Part shown: positions 23,783 through 31,449 of the stretch, one piece after another | Position numbering within the stretch: position 1 is the first letter of the stretch | How the letters are laid out: each line of letters starts with the position of its first letter | Assembly (NCBI RefSeq): GCF_004004555.2 | Contig: NZ_SACP01000040.1 | Span: 1 to 45,480 of the forward strand | Direction of reading: 5' to 3' | Source: Methylobacterium oryzihabitans | GTDB taxonomy: Bacteria; Pseudomonadota; Alphaproteobacteria; Rhizobiales; Beijerinckiaceae | DNA length: 45,480 bases | The notes under the pieces: model-generated | Database searches by the model: none | Seen by the model: the letters and a program-made list of their open reading frames with translations, nothing else | Told to the model about the DNA's origin: nothing | Made by a program: the position numbers and the translations under genes

Positions 23783-24775
23783 ATGCTGCGACGCGACCTC
23801 GGCCGCACCGGCCTCACCGTCTCGGTCCCCGGCCTCGGCTGCATGGGCATGTCCGAGTTCTACGGCCCGGCCGACGAGGCCGAGTCGCGCCGGACCCTCG
23901 CCGAGGCCCTCGACCTCGGCTACGACTTCCTCGACACCGCCGACACCTACGGGCTCGGCCACAACGAGGAACTGATCGGCGGCGTCCTGCGCGAGACGGG
24001 GCGGCGCGGCCGGGTGGTGGTGGCGACGAAGTTCGGCATCGTGCGCGCGCCGGGCGCCTATGCCCGCACCCTCGACAACAGCCCGGATTACATCGCGGCG
24101 GCCTGCGACGCCTCCCTGCGCCGGCTCGGGCTCGACGCCGTCGACCTGTACTACTGCCACCGCCGCGACCCCGCGGTGCCGGTCGAGGATCTCGTCGGCG
24201 CGATGGCGCGGCTCGTCGCGGCCGGCAAGGTGCGGGCGCTCGGCCTGTCGGAGGTCTCGGCCGCGACCTTGCGGGCGGCGCACGCGGTCCACCCGATCAC
24301 GGCGGTGCAGAGCGAGTACTCCCTGTGGAGCCGCGAGCCGGAGGCCGGGATGCTCGACGCCTGCCGGGAGCTCGGCACCACCTTCGTCGCCTATTCGCCG
24401 CTGGGCCGCGGCTTCCTCACCGGCGCCCTCGACGTGGCGGGGCTGGCGGCGGGCGACTTCCGGGCCGGCAACCCGCGCTTCCAGGGCGAGGCGCTGGCGC
24501 GCAACCGCGACCTCGTCGCGGCGCTCGCCGCCTTCGCGCAAGGCCGCGGCCTGACCCCGGCCCAGGTCGCCCTGGCCTGGCTCGTCAACCGCGAGCCCCA
24601 CGTCGTGCCGATCCCCGGCGCCCGGCGGGTCGCGCGGCTGGCCGAGAACGCGGGCGCCGCCGCGGTCGTGCTGTCGCCGGCGGAGATCGCCGAGCTCGAC
24701 GCCCTTTTCCCGCCCGGCGCCGCGGCGGGCGCCCGCTACGGCGAGGCCGGGATGGCGGGGATCGAGGCGGGGTAG
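23783..24775 (+). CDS. Aldo/keto reductase
   Basis: This 330-residue NADPH-dependent reductase has the AKR barrel with the catalytic tetrad Asp51, Tyr56 (FLDTADTYG), Lys83 (VATKFG) and His126 (DLYYCHRRD), and a C-terminal cofactor site (VVPIPGARRVARLAENAGA). The early motif PGLGCMGMSEFYG places it in the AKR13/YajO-like group that reduces small aldehydes and ketones, including methylglyoxal-type compounds. A strong AAGGAGC site lies 5 nt before ATG 23783, so the longer frame upstream is not used. Probably controlled by the divergent LysR protein. Confidence 0.93.
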   Translation: MLRRDLGRTGLTVSVPGLGCMGMSEFYGPADEAESRRTLAEALDLGYDFLDTADTYGLGHNEELIGGVLRETGRRGRVVVATKFGIVRAPGAYARTLDNSPDYIAAACDASLRRLGLDAVDLYYCHRRDPAVPVEDLVGAMARLVAAGKVRALGLSEVSAATLRAAHAVHPITAVQSEYSLWSREPEAGMLDACRELGTTFVAYSPLGRGFLTGALDVAGLAAGDFRAGNPRFQGEALARNRDLVAALAAFAQGRGLTPAQVALAWLVNREPHVVPIPGARRVARLAENAGAAAVVLSPAEIAELDALFPPGAAAGARYGEAGMAGIEAG

Positions 24776-24783
24776 GGGGGCGC

Positions 24784-24798
24784 GGGGCAGATTGCCCC
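24784..24798. terminator. Small hairpin between convergent genes
   Basis: GGGGCA (24784-24789) and TGCCCC (24793-24798) pair around a 3-nt loop in the 33-nt space between the convergent reductase and RTX stops. Probably a bidirectional terminator; short and without a T-run. Confidence 0.4.
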
Positions 24799-24808
24799 AG
24801 CCCTCCGT

Positions 24809-25849
24809 CTACACCACGAGGAAGTCGGCCGCCGTCATGGTGGAGATCATGACGGGGACGCTGCCGCTCGACGTATCGAGCTCGGCCACCCTGATGGCGG
24901 CTTGCGAGCCGGACCCGTCCGGGTCGTAGTAGAGGAAGCCGTTCCAGTTCGTGACGATGATGCGGTCGTCCGCGTCCAGTCCGGTTGGCTGTTGGCCGTC
25001 GATGACCCTGAAGGCGTCGCGGTCGAGGGCGCCCCGCTCCAGCGCCGAGAAGATCGTCCGGTCGAGATGGATCGTGTCGTCGACCGGCCGGAAATCCGTG
25101 ATGAGGTCGAAGTTCGTCTGCGGGTTCAGCGCCGTGTCGAACACGAACGTGTCGGCGCCGGTGCCGCCGGTCAGCGTGTCGCGGCCCTCCCCGCCGACGA
25201 GCACGTCGTCGCCGCCGGCCCCGCTCAGGCTGTCGTGGCCCTCTCCGCCCTCAAGCCGGTTGTCGGCCCCCGAGCCGGTGATGCGGTCGTCGAAGCGCCC
25301 GCCGATGAGGTTCTCGATCGAGGCCAGGGTGTCGGTGCCGATCGCGTAGAAACCCATGCCGGCATTGACCGTGTAGATCGCCTCCTCCTGCCGGGCGGTG
25401 CCGCCCGACAGGTTGGCGATCACCCGCCCGTAGAAGCCGCCATAGTCGACCGTGTCGCTGCCGGTGCCGCCGTTCATCAGGTCGATGCCGGTAAGATCGC
25501 GAAAGATGTCGTCGCCGTCATCGCCGTACATCCGGTCGTCGCCGTAGCCGCCGAGCAGCCTGTCCTTGCCTTCGCCGCCGAACAGGGTGTCGTTGCCGTT
25601 GCCGCCGTCGAGGGTGTCGAGGCCGTCGCCGCCGAAGATCCGGTCGTCGTCGTCGCCGCCGTCGAGGACGTCGAAGCCGTCGCCGCCGAACAGCGTGTCC
25701 CTGCCTCTGCCGCCGAAGATCCGGTCGTTGCCGCCCCGGCCGTCCAGGCGATCGTTGCCGTCGAGGCCGTAGATGAAGTCCTGGACGCTCGTGCCGGTCA
25801 GCTCGTCGTCCCGGAAGAACCAGTTCTCGTCTCCGCGGATCGTGGCCAT
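24809..25849 (-). CDS. RTX calcium-binding repeat protein
   Basis: This 346-residue acidic protein carries GGxGxDxUx nonapeptide repeats in two blocks (about residues 28-115 and 200-255; for example DGNDRLDGRGGNDRIFGG, GGTGADTFVFD), which bind calcium and fold into a beta roll outside the cell. The C-terminal segment (DLITDFRPVDDTIHLD and on to TAADFLVV) matches the terminal region of type I-secreted RTX proteins. No signal peptide and no secretion genes nearby. Start 25849 has a perfect AGGAGG. No enzyme domain is visible, so it is a structural or surface protein, or a matrix component. A Crp-type site lies 76 nt upstream. Confidence 0.92.
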   Translation of the reverse strand: MATIRGDENWFFRDDELTGTSVQDFIYGLDGNDRLDGRGGNDRIFGGRGRDTLFGGDGFDVLDGGDDDDRIFGGDGLDTLDGGNGNDTLFGGEGKDRLLGGYGDDRMYGDDGDDIFRDLTGIDLMNGGTGSDTVDYGGFYGRVIANLSGGTARQEEAIYTVNAGMGFYAIGTDTLASIENLIGGRFDDRITGSGADNRLEGGEGHDSLSGAGGDDVLVGGEGRDTLTGGTGADTFVFDTALNPQTNFDLITDFRPVDDTIHLDRTIFSALERGALDRDAFRVIDGQQPTGLDADDRIIVTNWNGFLYYDPDGSGSQAAIRVAELDTSSGSVPVMISTMTAADFLVV

Positions 25850-25924
25850 GCTTGCCTCCTCTTGGCCGGCGCCCGACCGTCGGGCCCCGTGGGAGGAACC
25901 ATGGCCCCGCCGGCCCGAGGCTTC

Positions 25925-25940
25925 CGTGATCCGGGTCACA
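25925..25940 (-). promoter_or_regulatory. Crp-type site before the RTX gene (TGTGA-N6-TCACG)
   Basis: On the minus strand TGTGA-CCCGGA-TCACG differs from the Crp consensus at one of ten conserved bases. It is 76-91 nt upstream of the RTX gene start, a distance typical of class I/II activation. The Crp homologue is encoded 2.5 kb away at 28378-29067. Confidence 0.6.
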
Positions 25941-25950
25941 CAAGCCCGGG

Positions 25951-25972
25951 ACCGGGCCCGATCGGGTCCGGT
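25951..25972 (-). terminator. Hairpin after the cyclase gene
   Basis: ACCGGGCCCG and CGGGTCCGGT (25951-25972) form a GC stem with one G-U pair, starting 8 nt beyond the cyclase stop. It probably ends the crp-fecR-cyclase transcript before the RTX promoter region. No T-run. Confidence 0.5.
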
Positions 25973-25979
25973 GCCGGGC

Positions 25980-27851
25980 TCACGCCCCGACGAGCACGAC
26001 GTCGAGGGCGGCCCGACGGCCGCGGATCGCCACGCGGGCGCGCCGGCCCGGATGGGGCAGAGGCACCGGTTCCCGCCGGGCGGCCAGGAGGGCCTCGGAG
26101 AGCACCAGGGCCACGCCCTCGGCCTTGGCGACGTCGAGCAGGCGCGCGGTGGTGTTCACCGTGTCGCCGGTCGCGGTGATGTGCTGGTTGCGCGCGCCCC
26201 CGAGCCGCGACAGCACGACCGGCCCCTCATGCGCCCCGATCCGCAGGCCGGCCGGCGCCTCGCCCGGGGCCTGCGCGGCGAGCCAGTCGCGCAGCGTCGC
26301 GACCAGCGCCAGCGCCGCCGCGACGGTGCGGTCGGCGTCGTCCCCGCCCGCCTCGGGCAGCCCGAACAGCACCATCGCCCCGTCGCCCATGAAGCTCGTC
26401 ACCGCGCCCCCGCGGGCGGTGGCTTCCGCCTCGACGCGGTCGTGCATCGCCTTCAGCATCTCCCGGGTGCGGGCCGGGCCGAGCCCCTCGCTCGCCGTGG
26501 TGAAGCCGGAGAGGTCGAGGAACAGCACGCAGGCCCGCCGCTCGACCGGGACCGCCAGGAAGTCCGGGTCCTGGGCGAGCCGCGTCGCGACGGCGGGCGG
26601 GAGGAAGCGCAGGAGATCGTCGCGGGCGGCGGCGAGCCGCCGCGCCTGCGCCCGGTCGAGCAGCATCCGGGCCGCGAGGTAGGGCGGCAGCGGCGCCAGC
26701 GCCGCGGCGAGCGGCAGCGCCATCGACAGCCAGACCCCCTGCCCGAACAGCCACAGGGCGGCACCGAGGAAGGCGGCGAGGGGGAGCGCCGCGAGCGCGA
26801 GCCCGAGGCCGACGCGGGGCAGCGACAGGCCGAGCAGCATCAGGACCGGCAGGACGAGCGCCATGGCCGCATCGGCCCGGCGCACGGTGGCATCGCGGCG
26901 CAGGGCGTCGCCGTGGATCAGGTGCGACAGGCCGGTGGCGAGCACCTCGACGCCGGGCATGACCGGATCGAACGGCGTGCTGAAGCGGTCGCCGCTCCCG
27001 AGCGCGACGGCCCCGAGCACGAGCAGCCTGCCGCGCAACGCCGCCGCATCGATCTCGCCCGCGAGAAGCGCGGCGGCGCTCACCGTCGTCAGGCTGCCTT
27101 GGGGACCGTAGAAGCGCAGGGCCAGGGAGGCACCGAGGTCGAGGGGCGCGACGGTCTCCCCCAGGCCGATCCGGTCGGCCTCCAGGCGCGGCCGGCTCCC
27201 GGCTGCCAGGGTCGCGGCCGCCAAGGTCGCGGCGGCCAGAACGAGGCTCGGCCGCACCCCGTCCGCATGCGCCACGAGGAGCGGCAGGTGGCGGGGCGTG
27301 CCGCCCGGATCGGCCGCGACGTTGACGAGCCCCTCCCGCGCCGCGCCGCGCAGGGGTTCGTGCGGCCGCGCGAGGGCGCTCGCCACCGGCAGGCCGGCGA
27401 ACGGGCCGTAGCGCGCGCGCAGGTCCGGGCCGGTGCGGGGAAACACGGCGGCCGCCCCGATCACCGCGGGCAGGGCCGCCAGCGCCCGGGCGAGTTCGGC
27501 GTCGGCCGCCTCCGGGCCGGGATCGAGGAACAGCACGTCGATGGCGACCGCCCGCGGCGCGGCGGGACGCATCGCCTGCAACACCCGGGCGAGGTAGGCA
27601 CGGGGCAGCGGGTAGCCGCCGGCCGCCGCGATCGTGCGCTCGTCGATGGCCACGATCACCACGTCCCCCGGCGCCGGGCGCGGCCCGGCGACCAGGAAGC
27701 GCAGGTCGGCGAGGGCGGCCTCGGCCCGGTCGAGGGAGGACGCCTCGCCCGCGAGATGCGGCAGGGAGAGGAACGCCCCGAAGGCGAGGGAGGCCGCGAC
27801 CGCCGCGGCCGTGAGGGCGAGCCGGGGCCCGGAGCCGGCGGCCCGCGCCAT
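25980..27851 (-). CDS. CHASE2-domain class III adenylate/guanylate cyclase
   Basis: This 623-residue membrane protein has an N-terminal membrane helix, an extracytoplasmic CHASE2 sensor domain (about residues 30-320; DVVIVAIDERTI, VAIDVLFLDPG, PGVEVLATGLSHLI), three membrane helices (about 335-410) and a class III cyclase domain (about 430-600). Metal-binding aspartates Asp446 (FLDLSGFT) and Asp490 (MGDGAM) and the transition-state pair Asn566/Arg570 are present. At the two purine-selecting positions I read Ser486 and Thr559 in place of Lys and Asp of canonical adenylate cyclases. It should make cAMP for the Crp protein of the same operon. Start overlaps the FecR stop as TGATG. Confidence 0.9.
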   Translation of the reverse strand: MARAAGSGPRLALTAAAVAASLAFGAFLSLPHLAGEASSLDRAEAALADLRFLVAGPRPAPGDVVIVAIDERTIAAAGGYPLPRAYLARVLQAMRPAAPRAVAIDVLFLDPGPEAADAELARALAALPAVIGAAAVFPRTGPDLRARYGPFAGLPVASALARPHEPLRGAAREGLVNVAADPGGTPRHLPLLVAHADGVRPSLVLAAATLAAATLAAGSRPRLEADRIGLGETVAPLDLGASLALRFYGPQGSLTTVSAAALLAGEIDAAALRGRLLVLGAVALGSGDRFSTPFDPVMPGVEVLATGLSHLIHGDALRRDATVRRADAAMALVLPVLMLLGLSLPRVGLGLALAALPLAAFLGAALWLFGQGVWLSMALPLAAALAPLPPYLAARMLLDRAQARRLAAARDDLLRFLPPAVATRLAQDPDFLAVPVERRACVLFLDLSGFTTASEGLGPARTREMLKAMHDRVEAEATARGGAVTSFMGDGAMVLFGLPEAGGDDADRTVAAALALVATLRDWLAAQAPGEAPAGLRIGAHEGPVVLSRLGGARNQHITATGDTVNTTARLLDVAKAEGVALVLSEALLAARREPVPLPHPGRRARVAIRGRRAALDVVLVGA

Positions 27852-28375
27852 CAGCGGCCGAAGCGGGCGAGCAGGCGCAGCCGCCGCTCGGCCGACCAGC
27901 GCTTGACCAGAGGGGGCCCGCGCTCGCCGCCGGCCGCGACGTCGACGCCGTCGCCCGCCCGCAGCAGGGCGGCCCGACGCTGTCCCCGGCGCGACACCGC
28001 CACCACGCCCTGCTCGACGAGAACGGCGGTGACGGCGCCCTGGGCGTCGACCGCCCAGACCGTGCCGCGCACCGACGCGACGGCGTGGGGCGTGCGCACC
28101 TGGAAGCCGGAACGGTGGGGCGCGACCTCGATCAGCGCGGCCTTGTCCTCCAGGTCGAGCACGTCCGGCCGCCCGTCCCGGTTCCGGTCGACCAGCCGGT
28201 AGGCGGCGCCCTGCTCCACGGTCAGGCTCACCCCGCCGGGGCACTCGATCACCTCCCGGGGAGGCCCGGAGAGGACGCTGGCCCGGCAGCCGTCGCGGGT
28301 CTGCGCGTCCGCGGGCGCGCCCGCGAGCCCGACGAGACAGCCCGCACAGACCGGCACAAGAACGGACACCCGCAT
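27851..28375 (-). CDS. FecR-domain exported protein
   Basis: This 174-residue protein has a signal peptide (about residues 1-24) and a FecR domain (about 80-145; FQVRTPHAVASVRGTVWAVD, VLVEQGVVAV). No cytoplasmic anti-sigma part and no membrane anchor are present, so it is periplasmic and not a classical anti-sigma factor. A region DRNRDGRPDVLDLED resembles a calcium-binding loop. The middle position between crp and a CHASE2 cyclase is a recurring arrangement in Rhizobiales. A likely role is to modulate the CHASE2 sensor, which also faces the periplasm (inference). GGGAGG precedes ATG 28375. Confidence 0.87.
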   Translation of the reverse strand: MRVSVLVPVCAGCLVGLAGAPADAQTRDGCRASVLSGPPREVIECPGGVSLTVEQGAAYRLVDRNRDGRPDVLDLEDKAALIEVAPHRSGFQVRTPHAVASVRGTVWAVDAQGAVTAVLVEQGVVAVSRRGQRRAALLRAGDGVDVAAGGERGPPLVKRWSAERRLRLLARFGR

Positions 28376-28377
28376 CG

Positions 28378-29067
28378 TCAACCTCCCGTCTTCGCCCGGC
28401 GCGTCAGCGCATCCGCGTCGAGGATCGTGATCCGTCCGCGGCCGAGGGCGACCAGCCCCTCCCGCTTCCACACCTGGAGCTGGCGGTTCACGCTCTCGCG
28501 GCTCGCGCCGACGAACCGGGCCAGGGCCTCCTGGGACGCGATGATCTCGCAGCCGTAATCCTCGCGCAGGCCGGCGAGGCGCCGGATCAATCGCTCCTCC
28601 AGGCTGAGGAAGGCGGCCTCCTCCGCCCGCCGGCTCAGCCAGCGGATGCGCGCGCACAGGACGGCGATGAGGTGCACCGCCACGCCGGGCCGGCGCTCGA
28701 TCAGGCCCAGCAGGTCGCGCCGGAGGATCGCGAACAGCTCGGTCGGCTCCGCCGCGACGGCGGTGGCGGTCCGCGGCTGCCCGTCGAGGAGCGCGACCTC
28801 GCCGAAGACGTCGCCGGGGCCGAGCAGGTTGAGGGTGGTGGTGCGACCGTCCCCGGTCCCGGCGACGATGCGGACCTGCCCGCGCCGGACCGCATAGAGC
28901 GCGTCGCCGGGGTCGCCCTGGCAGAACAGGGTGCGGCCGGCCTCCAGGCTGCGCGTCACGCACAGGCCGGCCAGTGCCGCGACCACCTCCTCGCCGAGGC
29001 TCGCGAAGAACGGATTGGCGCAGAGGAGACGCGCGAGATCGCGCGGCGGGTTCGCGGCTGCCGTCAT
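28378..29067 (-). CDS. Crp/Fnr-family transcriptional regulator
   Basis: This 229-residue protein has a cyclic-nucleotide-binding domain (about residues 20-130) with the phosphate cassette FGEVALLDGQPRTATAVA in which Glu90, Arg99 and Thr100 match cAMP-binding residues of E. coli Crp, and a Crp-type helix-turn-helix (178-206; SQEALARFVGASRESVNRQL). Arg190, Glu191 and Arg195 correspond to the residues of E. coli Crp that read TGTGA. A perfect TGTGA-N6-TCACA lies 148 nt upstream and another before the RTX gene. First gene of an operon with fecR (2-nt gap) and the cyclase. No Fnr-type cysteine cluster. Confidence 0.93.
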   Translation of the reverse strand: MTAAANPPRDLARLLCANPFFASLGEEVVAALAGLCVTRSLEAGRTLFCQGDPGDALYAVRRGQVRIVAGTGDGRTTTLNLLGPGDVFGEVALLDGQPRTATAVAAEPTELFAILRRDLLGLIERRPGVAVHLIAVLCARIRWLSRRAEEAAFLSLEERLIRRLAGLREDYGCEIIASQEALARFVGASRESVNRQLQVWKREGLVALGRGRITILDADALTRRAKTGG

Positions 29068-29214
29068 GCGGCCTCCCGGATCGGGTGCCGACCGGGGCGC
29101 GGCCGCAGGGGTGCTGCTCCGTGCTGGCCTGTCCGCATCGTCCCCGTCCCAGAGCCGGCTCCGCCGCGCGGGCCGATCGCCCGTCCGAGCAGAGCCTACC
29201 CGGTCGCACGGGAC

Positions 29215-29230
29215 TGTGACAGCCGTCACA
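29215..29230 (-). promoter_or_regulatory. Perfect Crp site (TGTGA-N6-TCACA)
   Basis: TGTGA (29215-29219) and TCACA (29226-29230) are separated by CAGCCG. All ten conserved bases match the Crp consensus. It lies 148 nt upstream of the crp ATG, directly before the palindromic repeat block, so autoregulation of the crp-fecR-cyclase operon is likely. Confidence 0.7.
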
Positions 29231-29396
29231 CGAAATCCGAGTGATCGCTTCGCGATGCGGATTTCGGCTTCGCTCAGGCGCCGCGCGGGCTCGTGATACG
29301 ATTTTTGAACGAATCGTCCAAAAATCGTATCACACGATGTCCGGGTGATCGCTTCGCGATGCGGCAACCGGCCTCGCTCGGCCCGCGCCTCGAACC
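29231..29396 (+). repeat. Dispersed palindromic repeat, copy A (104-bp period)
   Basis: This gene-free stretch contains TGATCGCTTCGCGATG at 29242 and again at 29346 (period 104), a 9-nt inverted repeat around the first core (29231-29239/29258-29266), and a perfect 15-nt inverted repeat GTGATACGATTTTTG (29293-29307/29319-29333). The same parts in the same order but reverse orientation form copy B at 34981-35190. It lies between the convergent-free space of crp and the hydrolase gene and reaches the hydrolase stop. Confidence 0.8.
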
Positions 29397-30254
29397 CTAC
29401 CCCGCCTCGCCGAAGAACCCCAGCAGCGCGTCGCACAGCCGCTCCGGCTGCTCCTCCGGGATCCAGTGGCCGCACTCCGGCACCACGCCGCCGCGCACGT
29501 CCTCGGCGACCCGGCGCAGGGACTCGATGCACTCCATCCCGCGCCCGAAGCTCTCGCCGCCGCCGAGCGCCAGGACCGGCATCCGGAGCTTGCCGTTGCG
29601 GGCCAGGATCGCCCGGTTGTCCTCGGCGTCGACCGGCAGCGCCCGGTAGAAGCCGAGCATCGCCCGGAACGCCCCGAAGGTGGTGTAGGTGCGGAAATAC
29701 TCGCGCTGGTCCTCGGGCGAGATGGCGTTGGGGCGGTGGCCGTAATGGTCGAACAGCCAGCCGACCACCAGTTCCTCGCGGCCGTGGCACAGGGCCTCCG
29801 GCAGGTCGAGGGTGCGGAAGAAGGCGTGGTGCCAGCGCCGCCCCCCTTGCGAGAAGTCGGCGCCGTCGCCCGGGATCACCACGTCGAGGATCGCCAGCCG
29901 GCGCACCGCCTCGGGATGGTGCGCCGCGAGGGCGAACGCCACCGGCCCGCCCCAGTCGTGGCCGACGAGGAAGAACCGCTCGACGCCGAGATGATCGCGC
30001 ACGAGGCGCCAGACGTCCTCGGCCAGGGTCTTCTTGTCGTAGCCGGTGGCCGGGCGCGAGGAATCGCCGAGGCCGCGCAGGTCGGGGGCGACGACCCGGT
30101 AGCGCTCGGCGAGGCGCGGCACGACGTGGCGCCACTCGTGCGAGGTCTGCGGGATGCCGTGGACGAGGACGACGACGTCCTCGCCGGCGCCGGCCTCGCG
30201 GTAGTGCAGGGTGACGCCGTCGAGGTCGGCGAAGCGGCTGGTGCCGAAGCTCAT
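29397..30254 (-). CDS. Alpha/beta hydrolase (epoxide hydrolase / haloacetate dehalogenase type)
   Basis: This 285-residue cytoplasmic hydrolase has HGIPQTSHEWR (residues 32-42, oxyanion loop HGIP), PDLRGLGDS, the nucleophile elbow VGHDWGG with Asp100, a helical cap (about 130-205) with the LGFYRALP motif, and the catalytic His in ECGHWIPEEQPE. An Asp nucleophile is shared by epoxide hydrolases and haloalkane or fluoroacetate dehalogenases; the exact reaction is open. It follows the TRAP binding-protein gene by 11 nt, probably in one transcript, so the two may handle the same compound. Confidence 0.88.
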   Translation of the reverse strand: MSFGTSRFADLDGVTLHYREAGAGEDVVVLVHGIPQTSHEWRHVVPRLAERYRVVAPDLRGLGDSSRPATGYDKKTLAEDVWRLVRDHLGVERFFLVGHDWGGPVAFALAAHHPEAVRRLAILDVVIPGDGADFSQGGRRWHHAFFRTLDLPEALCHGREELVVGWLFDHYGHRPNAISPEDQREYFRTYTTFGAFRAMLGFYRALPVDAEDNRAILARNGKLRMPVLALGGGESFGRGMECIESLRRVAEDVRGGVVPECGHWIPEEQPERLCDALLGFFGEAG

Positions 30255-30265
30255 CGGGGCCTCCC

Positions 30266-31273
30266 TCAGCCGAGCTTGCCGGTGGTGGCTTCGAGCAGCG
30301 ACCACGCCTCGTCGCCGTAGCGCTTCTGCCATTCCTGGTAGAAGCCGGCGCCGACCAGCCGCTGGCGGAAGTCGAGGTTGTTGACCTTGAAGAATTCGAG
30401 CCCGCGCGACTGCAGCTCGCCCTGCAGCGTCGCGTTGAGGTGCTCGACCTCGCGGCGCTGGACCAGCGCCTCCTGGTTGATGTTGCGCTCGACGATCTCG
30501 CGGAGGTTCGGCGGGATCCGCTCCCAGGCGCGGCGGTTGGCCAGGACCCAGAACCCGTCCCACATGTGGTTGGTGAGCGAGCAGGACTTCTGCACCTCGT
30601 ACATCTTGTCGACGAGGAGCCCGATCAGCGGCTGCTCCAGCCCGTCGGCGATCCGGGTCTGCATCGCCGAGTAGGTCTCGCCCCACGGGATCGACACCGG
30701 CGCGGCCCCGAACGCCTTGAACATCGAGGTCCAGAGCGGGGAGGGCGGGACCCGGATCTTGAAGCCGTTGAAGTCGTCGGGCGTGCGGATCGGCCGGGTC
30801 GAGGAGGTCGTCTGCCGGTAGCCGTGGTTGTAGGATTTCTCCATGCAGACGAGGTTGGCCTTCTCGAACGCGCCGCGGATGTGGCGGCCGAGCGGGCCGT
30901 CGAGGGCCTCCCACACCTTGTCGTAGCTCGGGAAGGCGAAGCCGACCCCGCTGATCGAGGCGACCGGCACCAGGGTCGACATCAGGACGCCGGTCTGGGC
31001 GAAGAGTTCGAGGGCGCCGGAGCGGAGCTGGCTCAGCATGTCGGCGTCGGAGCCGAGCTGGTTCTTGGGAAACAGCTCGATCGCCACCCGCCCGTCGGTC
31101 TCGCGGGCGACCCGGTCGCGGACCCGGCCCATGGCGAGGTTGAGGGGATGGTCCCCCGAGACGATGTTGCCGAACTTGAGCCGGATCTCCGGCTCGGCGG
31201 CGCGGGCGACCCACGGGGCGGCGATCCCCGCGGCCCCGAGCACGATGAGGCGGCGGCGCGAAACGGGCGTCAT
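30266..31273 (-). CDS. TRAP transporter solute-binding protein (DctP family)
   Basis: This 335-residue protein starts with a twin-arginine-like signal (VSRRRLIVLGAAGIAA) and has the DctP fold: IRLKFGNIVSGDHPLN, GRVAIELFPKNQLGSDADML, GALELFAQTG, the linker GFKIRVPPSPLWTSMFKAFGAAPVSIPWGETYSAMQTRIADGLEQP in parts. The conserved Arg in GFKIRVP usually binds a carboxylate of the ligand. Membrane subunits DctQ and DctM are not encoded nearby, so it is an orphan in this window. A 21-nt palindrome lies about 150 nt upstream. Together with the hydrolase it may serve uptake and breakdown of an organic acid (inference). Confidence 0.92.
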   Translation of the reverse strand: MTPVSRRRLIVLGAAGIAAPWVARAAEPEIRLKFGNIVSGDHPLNLAMGRVRDRVARETDGRVAIELFPKNQLGSDADMLSQLRSGALELFAQTGVLMSTLVPVASISGVGFAFPSYDKVWEALDGPLGRHIRGAFEKANLVCMEKSYNHGYRQTTSSTRPIRTPDDFNGFKIRVPPSPLWTSMFKAFGAAPVSIPWGETYSAMQTRIADGLEQPLIGLLVDKMYEVQKSCSLTNHMWDGFWVLANRRAWERIPPNLREIVERNINQEALVQRREVEHLNATLQGELQSRGLEFFKVNNLDFRQRLVGAGFYQEWQKRYGDEAWSLLEATTGKLG

Positions 31274-31420
31274 GGCGTCTCTCCCGGCCGCGCCGCCCGG
31301 CCCCCGCGGGGCCGGGGTCGGGCGACGGGACGTTGTCGTCTCTCGTCGGCCCGGCGGTCGTCGGCTTCCCCGAGGGTGCCAAAGCTAGGGCGCGCCGTAT
31401 ATCGCAGTTCCGCTCCGGCC

Positions 31421-31441
31421 GCTGTGAGCCGGACTCACAGC
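31421..31441. promoter_or_regulatory. 21-nt palindrome GCTGTGAG-N5-CTCACAGC
   Basis: Perfect 8-nt arms with a 5-nt centre, 8 nt after the polyamine binding-protein stop and 148 nt before the TRAP gene start. It could be a terminator, or an operator of the FadR/GntR or Crp kind (TGTGA and TCACA are 7 nt apart here, one more than the Crp consensus). Confidence 0.4.
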
Positions 31442-31449
31442 ACTCCGGC

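Noticed and set aside
24809..25849. RTX repeats as a CRISPR-like or tandem DNA array
   Set aside because: The DNA periodicity follows the nonapeptide coding repeats; there are no conserved repeats with unique spacers.
25566..28202. Long plus-strand frames opposite the RTX and cyclase genes
   Set aside because: Low-complexity Ser/Pro or Arg-rich translation produced by the repeats and by GC bias; no domain, no ribosome-binding site.
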